64,000 nt of DNA from Zingiber officinale (taxonomy: Eukaryota > Streptophyta > Magnoliopsida > Zingiberales > Zingiberaceae): contig NC_056001.1 in the NCBI RefSeq assembly GCF_018446385.1, positions 9,790,672 through 9,854,671 on the forward strand, read 5' to 3'. This document shows positions 22,750 to 48,478 of this stretch, piece by piece. Position 1 is the first letter of the stretch, and every line of letters begins with the position of its first letter. A program made the translations under genes and the position numbers. The notes beneath the pieces were generated by a model, which saw only the letters and a program-made list of their open reading frames with translations, was not told where the DNA came from and did no database searches.

Positions 22750-23690
22750 ACAGACAAAGTCAAGTAATTAAAAACACATTTAATTTGCAATATAATGAGG
22801 CTGTGAGACTAGGTGGTGGCCATGTTGGTCTCATTCAAAGTTTAGTTAGTTTTGAAAAGTATTATTAAGATTTTAATATTATTAAAATATTAATATATTT
22901 TTTAGTTAAATATTTAGCATCCACTTATGTTCAAGGCAGGAAGTCGCTGCATTAGCCGTAAAACATTTTTCATAGTTAATTAGGTATCTTTCATAATTAA
23001 TTAGGCATCCGCATGTCTTTCTCCAACGAGAAGATAACTCTGGAACACTCGAGGGACAAGCCATTCCCACTTTTGAGCCATTCGCACTTTCGTTGAAAAT
23101 TTTGAAGAACTGGACGACTGGATTAACCAAAGACGCTGCATTAATAACTATGTGGTTAATTTTCCTCTTTCTGGCCAATAGAAATAATGATTCATAGAGA
23201 TAATTGGTTCATCCTCTCCTCGGTAGAATCATTGTCATATCCGTAAAAGACTATTATGGAACATTTTGGGAAAGAACAAAAGGCAAAATGAAGTTTTTCA
23301 CAGAAAAAACGGAAAATTTGACAGTAAATTGATACCTGTCTGGCTGTCTCCAGATATCGGGAACTTCAACAATAGGCCCCTTTCCCAACGATTTCTTCCG
23401 ACTATTTGGTAACTAGATAAAACAAACATTATATCTACTTCACTCAGCAGAAACATGAATTAGATAACTATAACAGAAGCCTTCAAGACAACTAAATTTC
23501 TGAACTACAGTGTTCCTCGTTAATCTTGTCCACCTCATTTAGCACCAGCTACATAATCACACTGATACATTATGCGATACAACCTACAAGCTCTATTGGC
23601 TAATCATAAACAATACTGAGCCGTGAAGCGAGCAGTGGATAGACAGTTCCCAAGCAGAAATATTCTTCTGTACGGATTCATCTGTGTTTC
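22750..23690. other. Intergenic region 3' of CIPK24
   Basis: This holds the presumed 3' UTR and terminator of CIPK24 (minus strand, below 23700) and AT-rich spacer. The minus-strand frame at 22906-23178 matches no family I recognise. Confidence 0.5.
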
Positions 23691-23699
23691 AGGTTGATA

Positions 23700-38590
<14,891 letters not shown>

Positions 38591-39260
38591 TATTCCCTAA
38601 ATTCGTTGTGAATTGGCTATGTGGACCTTCCCTCTTTCTGTCCTCCCTGGAGTGACTGGTCCTAAGAATAACCATAAATCTATGTACCAAATAAAAGGGA
38701 AGAATGCAAATGGATACCTAAGGCGATGACCGTGATTGTGCAGGAAAATGAGAAGAAACCGACTGAGATCAATTACAGCAAAGGGGAGCCAACCTACCGT
38801 CTCCCCCTTTCCAGCGCCCAACCCCAATGCCACGGTCGCCAATTCCCTCAGCTACTAACGCCCCCTGCGACGGAATTCGACAAAAAAAATAAATAAACAA
38901 GCGATTGCAAAACTAGATGGAGATCTTGAGTCGAAAAATGCAAGCTAAACCCATCAACTTACCGAGAGGGAGAGGGCGAGGGCTCGTCAATCTCTGCACA
39001 GAAAAAAAAAAAAAAAAAAAACCATGAACAGTTCGTATGGCTGCAAAAAACGACTTGGATCTCTTGAGCAAGCTACGCTTCGCTCGGCCTCAAGGCGATC
39101 GGAAACATGGGAAGCGCCGAAGCGGAGCGAACGAGGAACGAAGGGACGAAACTTCTATTCCCCCGCTGAAACAGCTTCCCGTGTAGAATGAAACTGTCCT
39201 GGCCCGCACTCGAGGGCCCCGTTTACAGCGACAGATGAGCAGAGTCCCAGCAGTTAACCA
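38591..39260 (-). promoter_or_regulatory. Leader and proximal promoter of CIPK24
   Basis: The leader appears to be spliced. On the minus strand a noncoding exon seems to end at 38963 with donor GTAAGT, and possible acceptors lie nearer the start codon (for example TTCTTAG near 38661). A second leader exon around 38800-38860 with donor GTAGGT is possible. A (T)n run of about 20 bp lies near 39003-39022 on the minus strand. Confidence 0.5.
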
Positions 39261-39597
39261 AGTGCGACGGCTGGCCCATTTTTCTACAAGATATTGATTT
39301 TCAGAGGCTTCGTAGTTTTTACTTTATATTTGTGTGTTTTGATTTGTAAGATAACAAATTAATTTTTTTTATGATTTTCTTTTTGACGAATCTATAAATT
39401 TCTGCTTCAAACTATGTGGCTCTAATCAAAAGCATGTTCTATAGATCAAAAGAACCCACCCAACAAAGTTACTGCCTGGCACAGTTACGCTGGGTCGTTA
39501 ACAGCAAAGTTAGATGCCGTTTGTCGGTTCGCTGTCAAGAGTGCGGAAAAACAGGAGAGGAAACTTTTTATCAAACAAAAAACAAAACGATAATGCT

Positions 39598-39990
39598 AAA
39601 TGGTTAGAATCTAATCAGTTAGAATTAAAATATGTAAGTGTACATATGAATATTTTAATAATATCATATGTGTACATTAATTACATGTATGTACATGCAT
39701 GTATTTTAATTGGAGGATAAAAAATTCTAGCCGGCCAGATTCTGACCAACAAGAATTACCGAAAACAAAGGGTAATGTTAAATGGCCAGAATCTGACCAG
39801 CTAAAATCAAAATATGCAAGTGTACACATGAGTATTTTAGTAATATCATATGTGTACATTATTACTAAATGGTTAGAATCTAGCCAGCTAGAATATATGC
39901 ATGCATGCATATGTATGGGTGTTTTAGTAATTTCATATGACCACATTAATTATATGCATGTTCATACATACATTTTAATTGGGAGATAGA
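39598..39990. repeat. Three diverged copies of an about 110-bp repeat
   Basis: Units start near 39598, 39778 and 39866. They share AATGG(T/C)(T/C)AGAATCT, then AGTGTACA(T/C)ATGAGTATTTTA, then TAATATCATATGTGTACATTA. A linker with TTTTAATTGG(A/G)(G/A)GATA follows two of them. The purpose is unknown; it may be a decayed satellite or MITE cluster. Confidence 0.75.
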
Positions 39991-41200
39991 GATTTCTAGC
40001 TGGATTTACTCATTTTTATAATGCTGTTCTCGCACGTGGTAGTTTTATGGCTTTTGCAGTGTTTACTTAAACGGAAGAATAAGATGGTAAAAGGATCAAT
40101 CGCATTGAAATTCATTATTATATTACCAAATCACAATGGAGGTTATAGTCACTATTATATCCTGAAAGAAAGAATAAAAACTATCATAATAATGACCATG
40201 CTCATATTTTAATGATTTTTACAGGCTCACAAGACCAGTTTAGTGAAATTTGTTGGATAATATATTAGGCAATGATTAAAGTAAAGTTCATAAATACATT
40301 GAAGAGAACCGACATGATCGAAAAGTTTAATTGTTGTCACAGGTCTAGTCACTTGTTGAGAATTACTGAATCTTTTAAAAAAAAAAGGAGCATAACGACA
40401 AAAGGAAGCAAAAATGATCAAAGGAAAATTGTAGCCTTTACGTGGAATAAGTGGTGGACTCAACCACTCCAAAGTTTAAAATTAATAATGAGTTTAGCTC
40501 CAGAATTGTAAAAGATAAGAAACATTATAATTGTTTTCTAACGAACAGGGAAATCCTAAGAGACTCCTAATCTCAATTCTTTGTTAAAAAAGAAGAGAAG
40601 AGAAGAAGACAAAGCCCGATAAATTTCAACTTCAATGCCTTATTGAACAATTTTAAATTTTGAAATGTGTTGATCTTCATATCTGAACCTGACATACGTA
40701 TTCATCTTCTGCCCCAAAATCTACTCGTACTCGTACAAAATCGAATTATGAATCCGATCTCAATCAGAGAAGATGACTCGCATTCAGCATTAGGAAACAC
40801 ATGAATCCAGAAAGCAATTCTACTCTTCTAAGTACTAAACAGCAGAGGGGGAAACAAAAAGTCGAATCGCTGCGTCAAAATGAATGAAACAAGAGAAAAA
40901 AAAGAGAAAGCGCGACTGCAACTCTGGCTACCTTCATACTTCTAATCGCCGAAAGGAAAATTTGCCATACAGTAAAGTCAATATACACTTGATCGACCGC
41001 CATAATTCCTATCGACCAAAAAAGGAGAAAGAAAAGAAGCTTTTTTGTACTCAAAACCCTTGTATACTACATCAGACCACAATCTCACACACAGACACAC
41101 ACAAAAACAATTTGGTTTCTCTGCATCTTATTTCAAAAGAAAAAGAAGAAGAAGAAAGAAGAAGCGAAAGAGGAACCAGATCTCTGCGTGTACTCGGATT
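39991..41200. other. Intergenic, no gene recognised
   Basis: AT-rich spacer on the CIPK24 promoter side. Near 40884-41160 the plus strand is purine-rich (GAAAAAGAAGAAG runs). This probably forms the 3' UTR of the small gene at 41201-41404 on the other strand. Confidence 0.45.
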
Positions 41201-41404
41201 TCATCTACCTAAGGCGCGGGAGACGACGGCGAGGATCCGGAAGACTCCGAGGCGGATCTGCAGGTACGCCCGCTGCGAGTACACAGTGACGTCCCTGACG
41301 AACATCTCCAAGACCTGCATAAAGGGATTGAGGGTTCGTATCGGCGGCACGTAGAGCGTCAGCGGCGCCGCAGAGAACGCCACCGCTAACAGCAATTGCA
41401 GCAT
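41201..41404 (-). CDS. Small hydrophobic plant protein, 67 residues, function unknown
   Basis: On the minus strand a 67-residue frame starts MLQLLLAVAFSAAPLTLYVP and continues PPIRTLNPFMQVLEMFV, ending in a basic, aliphatic tail (RLGVFRILAVVSRAL). The first 20 residues form a hydrophobic segment like a signal anchor or single membrane span. I recall similar 60-70 residue uncharacterised proteins with the same MLQLL-AFSAAPLTLYVPP-R opening across flowering plants, but cannot confirm this here. I chose the internal Met at 41404 because the frame upstream (to 41614) has no family feel and looks like 5' UTR. Local GC is high. No function is assigned. Confidence 0.65.
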   Translation of the reverse strand: MLQLLLAVAFSAAPLTLYVPPIRTLNPFMQVLEMFVRDVTVYSQRAYLQIRLGVFRILAVVSRALGR

Positions 41405-41789
41405 CGAATTCGCGATCAGTTTCCCCCTTTTCCCTTTGACCTCGATCGAAATTGGTGAAGAAGCGATCCAGGTCAACCGACGAAGGGGAACGGAGAGATG
41501 AGGCACGAAGAGGCAAAGGGAGCTCTCTCGATCAATGCGCGCGGGGACCGGCGGTGGACCTCCAGATGAGGACGTCGGGAACACAAGGCCTTCGTTCTCG
41601 AAACGAAATCTCAAACCTACCCGTCATCGCACATCTGACATCTTACCATTGCAGGGCCACAAGTTTATCAGACACGAGGATGTTGATGAAGGGGGTATAC
41701 AATTATGTAATCGGCGATTTTCTGCTAACTATTTTTTTAAAAAAAAATATTTAAAATATGATTTTTTTTTTCTAGCGGTATGATTATGC

Positions 41790-42440
41790 TTTACTTTGGG
41801 TTTTTTTATATTATATTTATTTATGATATAAATGTTTTATAAATTAAATAACTTATTTCTTTCAATTTTATAAAGGTGAATTAAAAATCACTTCGAATTG
41901 ATAATAATTTTTTTAAAAAAAACCTTAGGTTCGGCGGTCCATAAAGTCCAAGCACAAAGCAGTTCCACTTGCAGTTGAGAAAGGTAGTTCGCAGTTGGGA
42001 AGACGACGAGTGAACGGGAACAACAAAAAAGAATAATTAAAGATAAAGATTTTATTTCGATTATTAAAATACAAGCGGTCAAGAGTTATCTCGACGGTGC
42101 GGGAGACTTGGAGAGCTGACGTAGGCTTGAGACAAGACTTGTTGATGGGGTCCACTTTAAGTTTCAGTTGATGGTTGGCTGGCAATGATTTGAATAACAA
42201 TAGGCTATTTATTAAGTTAATTCAGCAATAAAGAAGTAATATTTTTTTACAAACAATAACAAGAACCATTAATATCGAATTCACATATATAGGAAAATTA
42301 TTTATAGAATCGACTAGCAAACATACAATATTATATAAGATCAAAGATCGAAACAATAAAAGAAAATGTCACGATGAGTTTATTCTGGATAAATCCACAG
42401 TAGATTATTTATTTATTTATTTATTCCCAGTTGATGTACG
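41790..42440. other. Intergenic, no gene recognised
   Basis: AT-rich spacer. Overlapping minus-strand frames at 41888-42200 show no domain. The right edge should hold the 3' UTR of the cysteine-rich peptide gene. Confidence 0.45.
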
Positions 42441-42454
42441 TAGCTTAGAAGTGG

Positions 42455-42667
42455 TTAATGTCCGTCATTGGACAATATGTTGTCGGCTTTGGTACTGATG
42501 CAGGCTTGGGAGCACATGGTGGCGCAGGCCACATTGCCAACCTTTCCGTTGGCGCAGCGATCGTAGCAGTCGCTGAAGCAGCCGAAGGCGTCGGCGGCCG
42601 GTGCGGACGACGCCACGAGCACGGCGACGAGGAGGAAGGCGACGACGGCCATCTTGAGGCTTGCCAT
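42455..42667 (-). CDS. Secreted six-cysteine peptide
   Basis: This single-exon minus-strand frame encodes 70 residues. A clear signal peptide (MASLKMAVVAFLLVAVLV... to PAADA) is followed by a mature part starting FGCFSDCYDRC. The six cysteines form two C-x3-C-x3-C blocks separated by about 10 residues (second block CATMCSQAC). Paired CxxxC helices resemble the helical-hairpin and thionin-like antimicrobial peptides of plants, but I cannot name the family. The product would enter the secretory path and be disulfide-bonded. A TATA box (CTATAAATAAA on the minus strand) lies about 90 bp upstream of the start codon, giving a short leader. Confidence 0.8.
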   Translation of the reverse strand: MASLKMAVVAFLLVAVLVASSAPAADAFGCFSDCYDRCANGKVGNVACATMCSQACISTKADNILSNDGH

Positions 42668-42747
42668 GGTCTGCGAATATGTATACGTGAGGCAGTCGTC
42701 GAGAGGTTGACGAAGGCGATTAATATAATTAAATTGTTGGCTGATGC

Positions 42748-42758
42748 TTTATTTATAG
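42748..42758 (-). promoter_or_regulatory. TATA box of the cysteine-rich peptide gene
   Basis: The minus strand reads CTATAAATAAA about 85-90 bp before the ATG at 42667, a standard position for a short 5' UTR. Confidence 0.65.
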
Positions 42759-43027
42759 TGAGGTGGGATCCGCGCGGGGAGGAGTTGCGTGGTGGAGATT
42801 GGAGTTGACTATAAATCGGGTGGTCGTGAAGCTTATTGGCCATACTTTGCGTAGACACGTGTAGATGTCTCGAATCAATTAATTAATTATATTAAAAATA
42901 TAGATACCAAAATATTGATATTTATCATGGAAAAAACTGAACTGGGACAGAAGATATTTATGTGCTTTCAAACATGAAAGAAGAAAATTCTGAAGCATTT
43001 AGTTTCCCCCGTTGCCTTCGGGTGCCA

Positions 43028-43190
43028 GGTGAGAAATCTGTTCATAGAAGACGAGCAGGTTGCATATTAGTTTTTGGCATTATTCCTCTTTCCTTTCAAT
43101 GAAACCACACCCATTCTCGAGTCGACATCATGTCCCATTACTTAATTTCTTCTTCTTATTCTTCTTCTTCTGTCGTCGTCTATGCTTATA
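43028..43190. repeat. Promoter segment repeated at 54018-54180
   Basis: About 160 bp upstream of the gene at 43247 recurs 11 kb away. Shared stretches include GAAATCTGT.CATAGAA, TTTTTGGCATTATTCCTCTT and CGAGTCGACA.CATGTCCCATTA, followed by CTTCTTCTT runs. Confidence 0.85.
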
Positions 43191-43246
43191 AATACACATG
43201 CACATCCATGCCTGGTGTTCTTTGTGTTCGATCGAATTAAGAGACA

Positions 43247-44177
43247 ATGGACGAAGCAAATCGAGCAGAGGAGTTCAAGGGTAAGTCTCAATTCCTTCTT
43301 CATGCATGATTCCCATTATTCTTCACCTAATTAGTCTTTCATTTGCACCTCTAATTTTAAGTTCATACATGCATGGCCTCTGGAGCACGAGATAATAATA
43401 TCATGGATAAGAATATTTTAATTTGTTAGGAGAGATCGAGTCTGTTTCCTCCATTATTTTTCAGAATTGATTACTTATAATTCTGATATTACTTTGGACG
43501 GCCGTACGTCACTGATTTGTGACCTGATCCGTGGTTATGAAGAGGACTGGAAACGAGGATTGAATGCTTCTGATCAGCTGATCCTTGAGAAGGAGAACAT
43601 TAAGATCATGGACTTGAATTTCTTCGAATGCCTGGACAATGGTAAGAGTCTGAGTTTGTAAATTTTAATTGTTTCAGTCTGAAAATTAAAGAAAATTTTA
43701 AGATATATGTGATTATTGATTTAATCACCATATGTAATACGTTTGCAGCCATGACATGCTCCCACGAGGAGATCCCTGCAGCAAAGGAATTGCCACTCTT
43801 CCCCACATCGCCCGGTATTTATCGAGATCGGCATTCAGAACTAGCTGAAGAAATTGTGGTAATAACATTATTAAGCTACCATGCAATGCATGGACGGATC
43901 ACAAGTCAAAATCCTCACTAATTAAGTAATATCTAAGTTAATCTAATATTTAGTGAGTTCCCAGTTGTGGCAGGGTAACAGCAGAACCAGCAGCGCTCCA
44001 CCGCCGACCAGGCTCGCAGAACATTCAGAGAATATTCCGACACCGGTGATGAATTTTGACATTAATATTTCAACCACCCTAGAAGTAGCTTCTTTATCAC
44101 ACGCTGCTCCGGCGGCTGCTAGTGTCCGGAAACCTGAACCCATGTCTTCTCCTTCGGTGTCTCTGCAGAATCACTAA
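43247..44177 (+). CDS. Unrecognised 4-exon gene, 174 residues
   Basis: My model is join(43247..43280, 43465..43641, 43749..43858, 43974..44177), with GT-AG junctions and matching phases throughout. A TATA-like TATAAATAC lies at about 43187. The N-terminal half is acidic and probably helical (MDEANRAEEFKEL, GYEEDWKRGLNASDQLILEK). The middle holds KELPLFPTSP, which resembles the WUS-box of WOX proteins (TLxLFPxx) except for its first residue, but there is no homeodomain. The C-terminal third is Ser/Pro/Ala-rich and likely disordered. I do not recognise the family. The even splice phases favour a real gene, but no known domain supports it. Confidence 0.6.
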
Positions 44178-44810
44178 AGTAAATAAGGAATCCAAATGAT
44201 GAAGATAGAAGACATGGGAGGTTATCCTACGTAGATATTGAGAAACATTCATATAATTATTGCTCCTATTGCTTAATTCCAAATAAATCTCAAAAATAAA
44301 TGAAGCTGAAATTCAAAATTGACTTGCATACTAGCTTTGTGATGTGGTGTTTGATCGTAATTTGTATGTTTGATTGTGTTACAAATCCTGAGAAAATATA
44401 TACAAAATATATGTATGTAATTTCCCCTCAATAGTAGTTGGGGTGCACTTAATTATGCTAAACACAATCTCTTATTTTTCTGGTGCATTATTTATATTTG
44501 CTTGGTCTCCAACCTTTATTTTATTAACATAAAATTGCATTGTTTTTTTTTGAGTTTCAATGAATTGTCACTCAAGAATATTCAATTTAAAGACTCATTT
44601 TGAAGATCGATAAAAAAAAATTAGTGCTTAATTAGTCAGATAATGTGATAACTTTGTTAAGTCATATTTTGAATGAAATCAAATTTTGAATTCCTATCTA
44701 ATTTCTAGTTTCTGATCGAAGCAACTCGAAAAAAAAAAATTAACGTCGGGTGGTTAGCCTCCTATTTTGCTATTTTATTATAAAGTTGTGAAATAATTAA
44801 CGTTGGAAAT
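44178..44810. other. Intergenic, no gene seen
   Basis: AT-rich spacer between the 4-exon gene and the Tat-like retroelement. The last five bases (GAAAT, 44806-44810) could be the left half of that element's target duplication. Confidence 0.5.
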
Positions 44811-45651
44811 TGATCCGGTGATAAGGACGGGGGACCCTAGTTGGCGGAAGGTCAAGGACACGTGGAGGTCAAAGGTCAGGAGATTCAATCCCGAGACATA
44901 ACCGAACGGACAAAGCAGGCCGACCGACCGGACATTTCTGGCCGACCGACCAGGCGATGCAGGACGACCGGCCGTGAATCCCCGGAACCGAATGAAGACA
45001 ACCCGACTAGGGGTTGGGTTTCCGATGCTCAAGGTAAAAAGATTTTAAGGCCAAGCGGGATGTCCGTTCGGCCATGGCACGCGGCAACAGAGGCAGGAGC
45101 AATCTCATCCGAGCATACGACCGAGGTAGAAGTGGCATGCTCGCCGAGCGGCCGAACTGCTCGGCCCTGGAACAGACAGGAATCGCAAGAGGACAAATGA
45201 GACAGGGGATAACATTAGCCTCGAGACGTCTACCGCCGACATGCAGCAGAGTTGGCGGCCGAGCCATACACCGGATCATACGGTGGAAGCTAACACCGTC
45301 ACATCCGGGATATGTTTGGACGATTGCGGAATGGCGCCAGAGGTACTTTTCTGACACAGGCTCGTTAAGGTATGTTTAGGGAAGCGTGCACGCATCGGGG
45401 AGCGTGCCTGCGCTCCCTTGGGGTCCTATATAAGGACCCCAGACGTTGACGAAGGTATGGGCAAATCTCTACTGTAGTCACAGTTACGCTGCTTCTCTCG
45501 TTGCCTGACTTGAGCGTCGGAGGGTCGTCACCGAGAAACCCCTCCCGGCTCGGCTTCTTTGCAGGTTCGTTGGAGATCTACACCACCAGTCGGAGACAGC
45601 AGAGCGTGCCACGTCCCCAGCGTCCGTCAACTTAGCGCTCGGACAGGATCA
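44811..45651 (+). repeat. 5' LTR of the Tat-like element
   Basis: The LTR runs from TGATCCGGTG to GGACAGGATCA, with 6-bp inverted ends TGATCC/GGATCA. It contains a TATA box at 45427-45433 and is followed by the primer binding site. No second copy exists in the window. Confidence 0.8.
45420..45440 (+). promoter_or_regulatory. LTR TATA box inside a perfect inverted repeat
   Basis: TATATAA (45427-45433) is flanked by GGGGTCC on the left and GGACCCC on the right, a perfect 7-bp inverted repeat. It lies about 220 bp before the LTR end and is probably the element's core promoter. Confidence 0.75.
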
Positions 45652-45654
45652 AAT

Positions 45655-45670
45655 TGGCGCCGTCTGTGGG
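45655..45670 (+). other. Primer binding site of the Tat-like element
   Basis: TGGCGCCGTCTGTGGG begins three bases after the LTR. TGGCGCC-starting sites are common in Tat and Athila elements. I do not assign the tRNA. Confidence 0.75.
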
Positions 45671-45696
45671 AACGCACCTGAATCCGAGCCTAGAAG

Positions 45697-47050
45697 ATGG
45701 AAGAAGCTGGACGTCAACTTCTGGTAACGCTCTCTCCCGAGGAGCTCGAAGCACTCGTCCAAGCGCGAGCAGCAAAAATCGTAGAGCAGCAGCAGAAGGC
45801 TCAGGCCGAACGGGCAGCGCAGCAGGCGACATCGGCCTCGGGGGGCCGAGCCCCACCCGAAGACAGGCAGGAGCAGCTTTCAATATGGGGGCAAAATAAG
45901 GGGCCGGTCGGCACTCAGATGGGGGCGCCGCCCGCCCCAATACCTTTTCATCGGGCTCTGTTTCAGACGCCCTCGGAAGTAGCGCAAGCCAATCAAGACA
46001 AGGGATCTTCATCGGACGAAGCACCCGTCCGGGACGTCAGAAAAGGAAAGGCACCCCGAACAGACTCGTCACCCGAGCGGATCAACAGGCAATTTTCAGA
46101 CGCCATTCTTCGCGATCCGCTGCCGAAGCATTATGCGCCCCGCGATTGGGGAGTACAACGGGACAATCGACCCAGACGACCACCTGGGTAAGTTTGACAG
46201 CACCGCCACTCTGCATCAATACACAGATGGTGTGAAGTGCCGAGTGTTCCTCACCACGCTTTCAGGATCGGCACAACGGTGGTTTCGGAGACTGCCGGAC
46301 GGATCCATCACAAGCTTCAAAGAATTCCGAACGGCGTTCCTCCATCATTTTGCAAGCAGCAGGCGCCACCAGAAGACAAGCGTCAACCTATTTGCCATCA
46401 AACAAGGCGCGAGAGAGCCGCTCCGAGCGTACATTCAGCGCTTCAACCAGGTGGCCATGGACATTCCAACGGTCACCTCGGAAACAATGATGAACGCATT
46501 CACGCAAGGGCTCATGAACGGTGACTTCTTCCGCTCGCTCATCCGGAAGCCGCCTAGGGACTACGACCACATGCTACATAAGTCCAACGAATACATCAAT
46601 GTGGAGGAAGCCCATGCGGCGAGAAGAAAAGAAGCTCTGAGTGACCAACCAGTTTCCGCCGAGCGGAAGCAGCCCATCAGTCACCAGTCACCCAGAGGAC
46701 CGCGAGCCGAAGTCGCCCGTCCTCATCAGCACGCTCGGCCGCACGCCGTCCAGCAAGTCGCGGCTGATCGGCCCAAGCCCAGGGGGAAGGTATGGACCCC
46801 GATGTTTTGTTCACTCCATCAGTCGGCTACTCACAACACTCGCGACTGTCGGAGCCTCCCTCCCATCGCTCATCCCGCGCCGAGGAGTTACCGCCGCCGA
46901 TCGCCTTCACCAGACCGGCAACATCGACGACAGAGCCCCGTTCAAAGGATAGAAAGGAGATCCCCCGAGCGGCAGCATCGTTATCAGCCCGGAACTCACC
47001 ATCGGGCATCACACGAGCGACCTCGACCTTCCGCTCGGGAGGAGGAAAAT
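45697..47050 (+). pseudogene. Gag region of the Tat-like element
   Basis: The plus strand encodes a gypsy gag. A Glu/Gln/Ala-rich N-terminal part is followed by the retrotransposon gag core, recognised by IDPDDHLGKF, VFLTTLSGSAQRWFRRLP, FLHHFASSRR, INLFAIKQ-type sequence and EPLRAYIQRF. A basic Arg/Pro-rich stretch follows. Reading is broken in places. This is a fossil of the element and not a host gene. Confidence 0.88.
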
Positions 47051-47199
47051 AGGGGCAACGCATCTCGGAGAGAGATCAACATCATCGCCGGAGGCCCGAC
47101 CGGTGGTGATTCCAACAGAGCCAGAAAGGCACACGCAAGGCAGCTGAGGATCCACGCGGTCGGCTGCAGCCAGGAAAGGACGAGCGGACCCGAGATAAG

Positions 47200-47868
47200 C
47201 TTCGGGCCCAGGGATCTCGAAGGAGTTGAAGTCCCACACGATGATGCCCTGATCGTCCGAGCGGTAATAGCTAACTATACTATTCACCGTATTTTCATTG
47301 ACACAGGCAGCTCAGTCAACATAATATTCAAGAAGGCCTTCGACCAACTACAAATAGACCGAGCTGAACTCCTGCCAATGATGACCCCCCCCTTTACGGG
47401 TTCATGGGGAACGAAGTCTTGCTGGTCGGCCAAGTCCGGCTAGCTATCTCGTTGGGCGAGGAGCCGCTCAGAAGGACAAGGACCACCACCTTCATCGTGG
47501 TCGATGCTCCTTCGGCGTACAACGTGATCTTGGGACGACCGACTCTCAATGAATTCCGGGCGGTCGTCTCTACCTTCTGCCAGAAGATCAAGTTCCCGGT
47601 GGAAGATCAAGTAGGGGAGGTGCGGGGAGATCAACTGGCCGCTCGAAGATGTTATGTGGAGATGGTCCGAGCCGAGGCCAAGTCCGCTCGGAAAGTACCG
47701 CGGGTCGAGGTAAATACTATAACCGAGAAACCAGCTTCTTTGGTTTATGAAGAAAAGGAAGAGGTGCAGATTGATTCTTCCCGACCGGAGGCCACCACCT
47801 TCATAGCATCCGATCTGGAGGATAGGCCATGGAGTGCAAACCACCTCCAGCCCTATCGGGCCGGATAA
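47200..47868 (+). pseudogene. Aspartic protease region of the Tat-like element
   Basis: The region shows IFIDTGSSVNIIF, the retropepsin active-site motif, and then the flap and C-terminal part with YNVILGRPTLNEFRAV. That is the usual Tat/Athila protease end. It is broken and followed by noncoding repeats. Confidence 0.85.
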
Positions 47869-48002
47869 GAGGTGCGCCGATGTAATATATTTTCATGAAT
47901 ATTTTGTTCGGATGCATCTTTTGGCTGCAGGAATGAAAGTTATAAGAATAAAGCAAATACATGAGCATTGTGCGCACATCAGATAGTTGTATAAAGGCAT
48001 GG

Positions 48003-48244
48003 CGAAGACCCATGCCGTTCGGCCGAGAGTATATTATCCGAGCTGTAGACTCGATGGCGAAGACCCCGTGCCGTTCGACCGGGACTATATTATTCGAGCC
48101 GTAGGCTCGATGGCGAAGACCCCGTGTCGTTCAGCCGCGAGTATATTATCCGAGCCGTAGGCTCAATAGCGAAGACCCCGTACCGTTCAGCCGGGAGTAT
48201 ATTATCCGAGCCGTATGCTCGATGGCGAAGACCCCGTGCCGTTC
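48003..48244. repeat. 56-bp tandem array (left part)
   Basis: Units start at 48003, 48058, 48114, 48170 and 48226 (steps 55, 56, 56, 56). The unit is CGAAGACCCCGTGCCGTTC, then GTATATTATCCGAG, then a CGAGCC-GTA-GGCTCG hairpin. The fifth unit is split by the solo LTR insertion and resumes at 51221. Confidence 0.92.
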
Positions 48245-48478
48245 TGTAACGACCCGCCTTCTACTAACTAAGATGTAAGGCCGATCGTCACATTATGTTG
48301 TGCTAACTATTTCAAGACCATCATCAAATCTATGTGCGGAAGCTGTACTAATTAAAATTTTGCTAAACTGTCAACATTTCTTGGTTCTACATGTACTAAG
48401 GGGTGTAAACTAAAGTGTACTTAACATCCTACGGTCAAGGAACTGAAATAAATGTTTTCCAGCTGTTATCAGACCTCC

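Noticed and set aside
22906-23178. 90-codon minus-strand frame near the CIPK24 3' end
   Set aside because: Considered as a third HMA gene or an acyltransferase relic, but no diagnostic motif was found.
40884-41354. 156-codon plus-strand frame, Lys/Arg-rich
   Set aside because: It overlaps the small minus-strand gene and its likely 3' UTR. Its composition follows GAAAAG runs.
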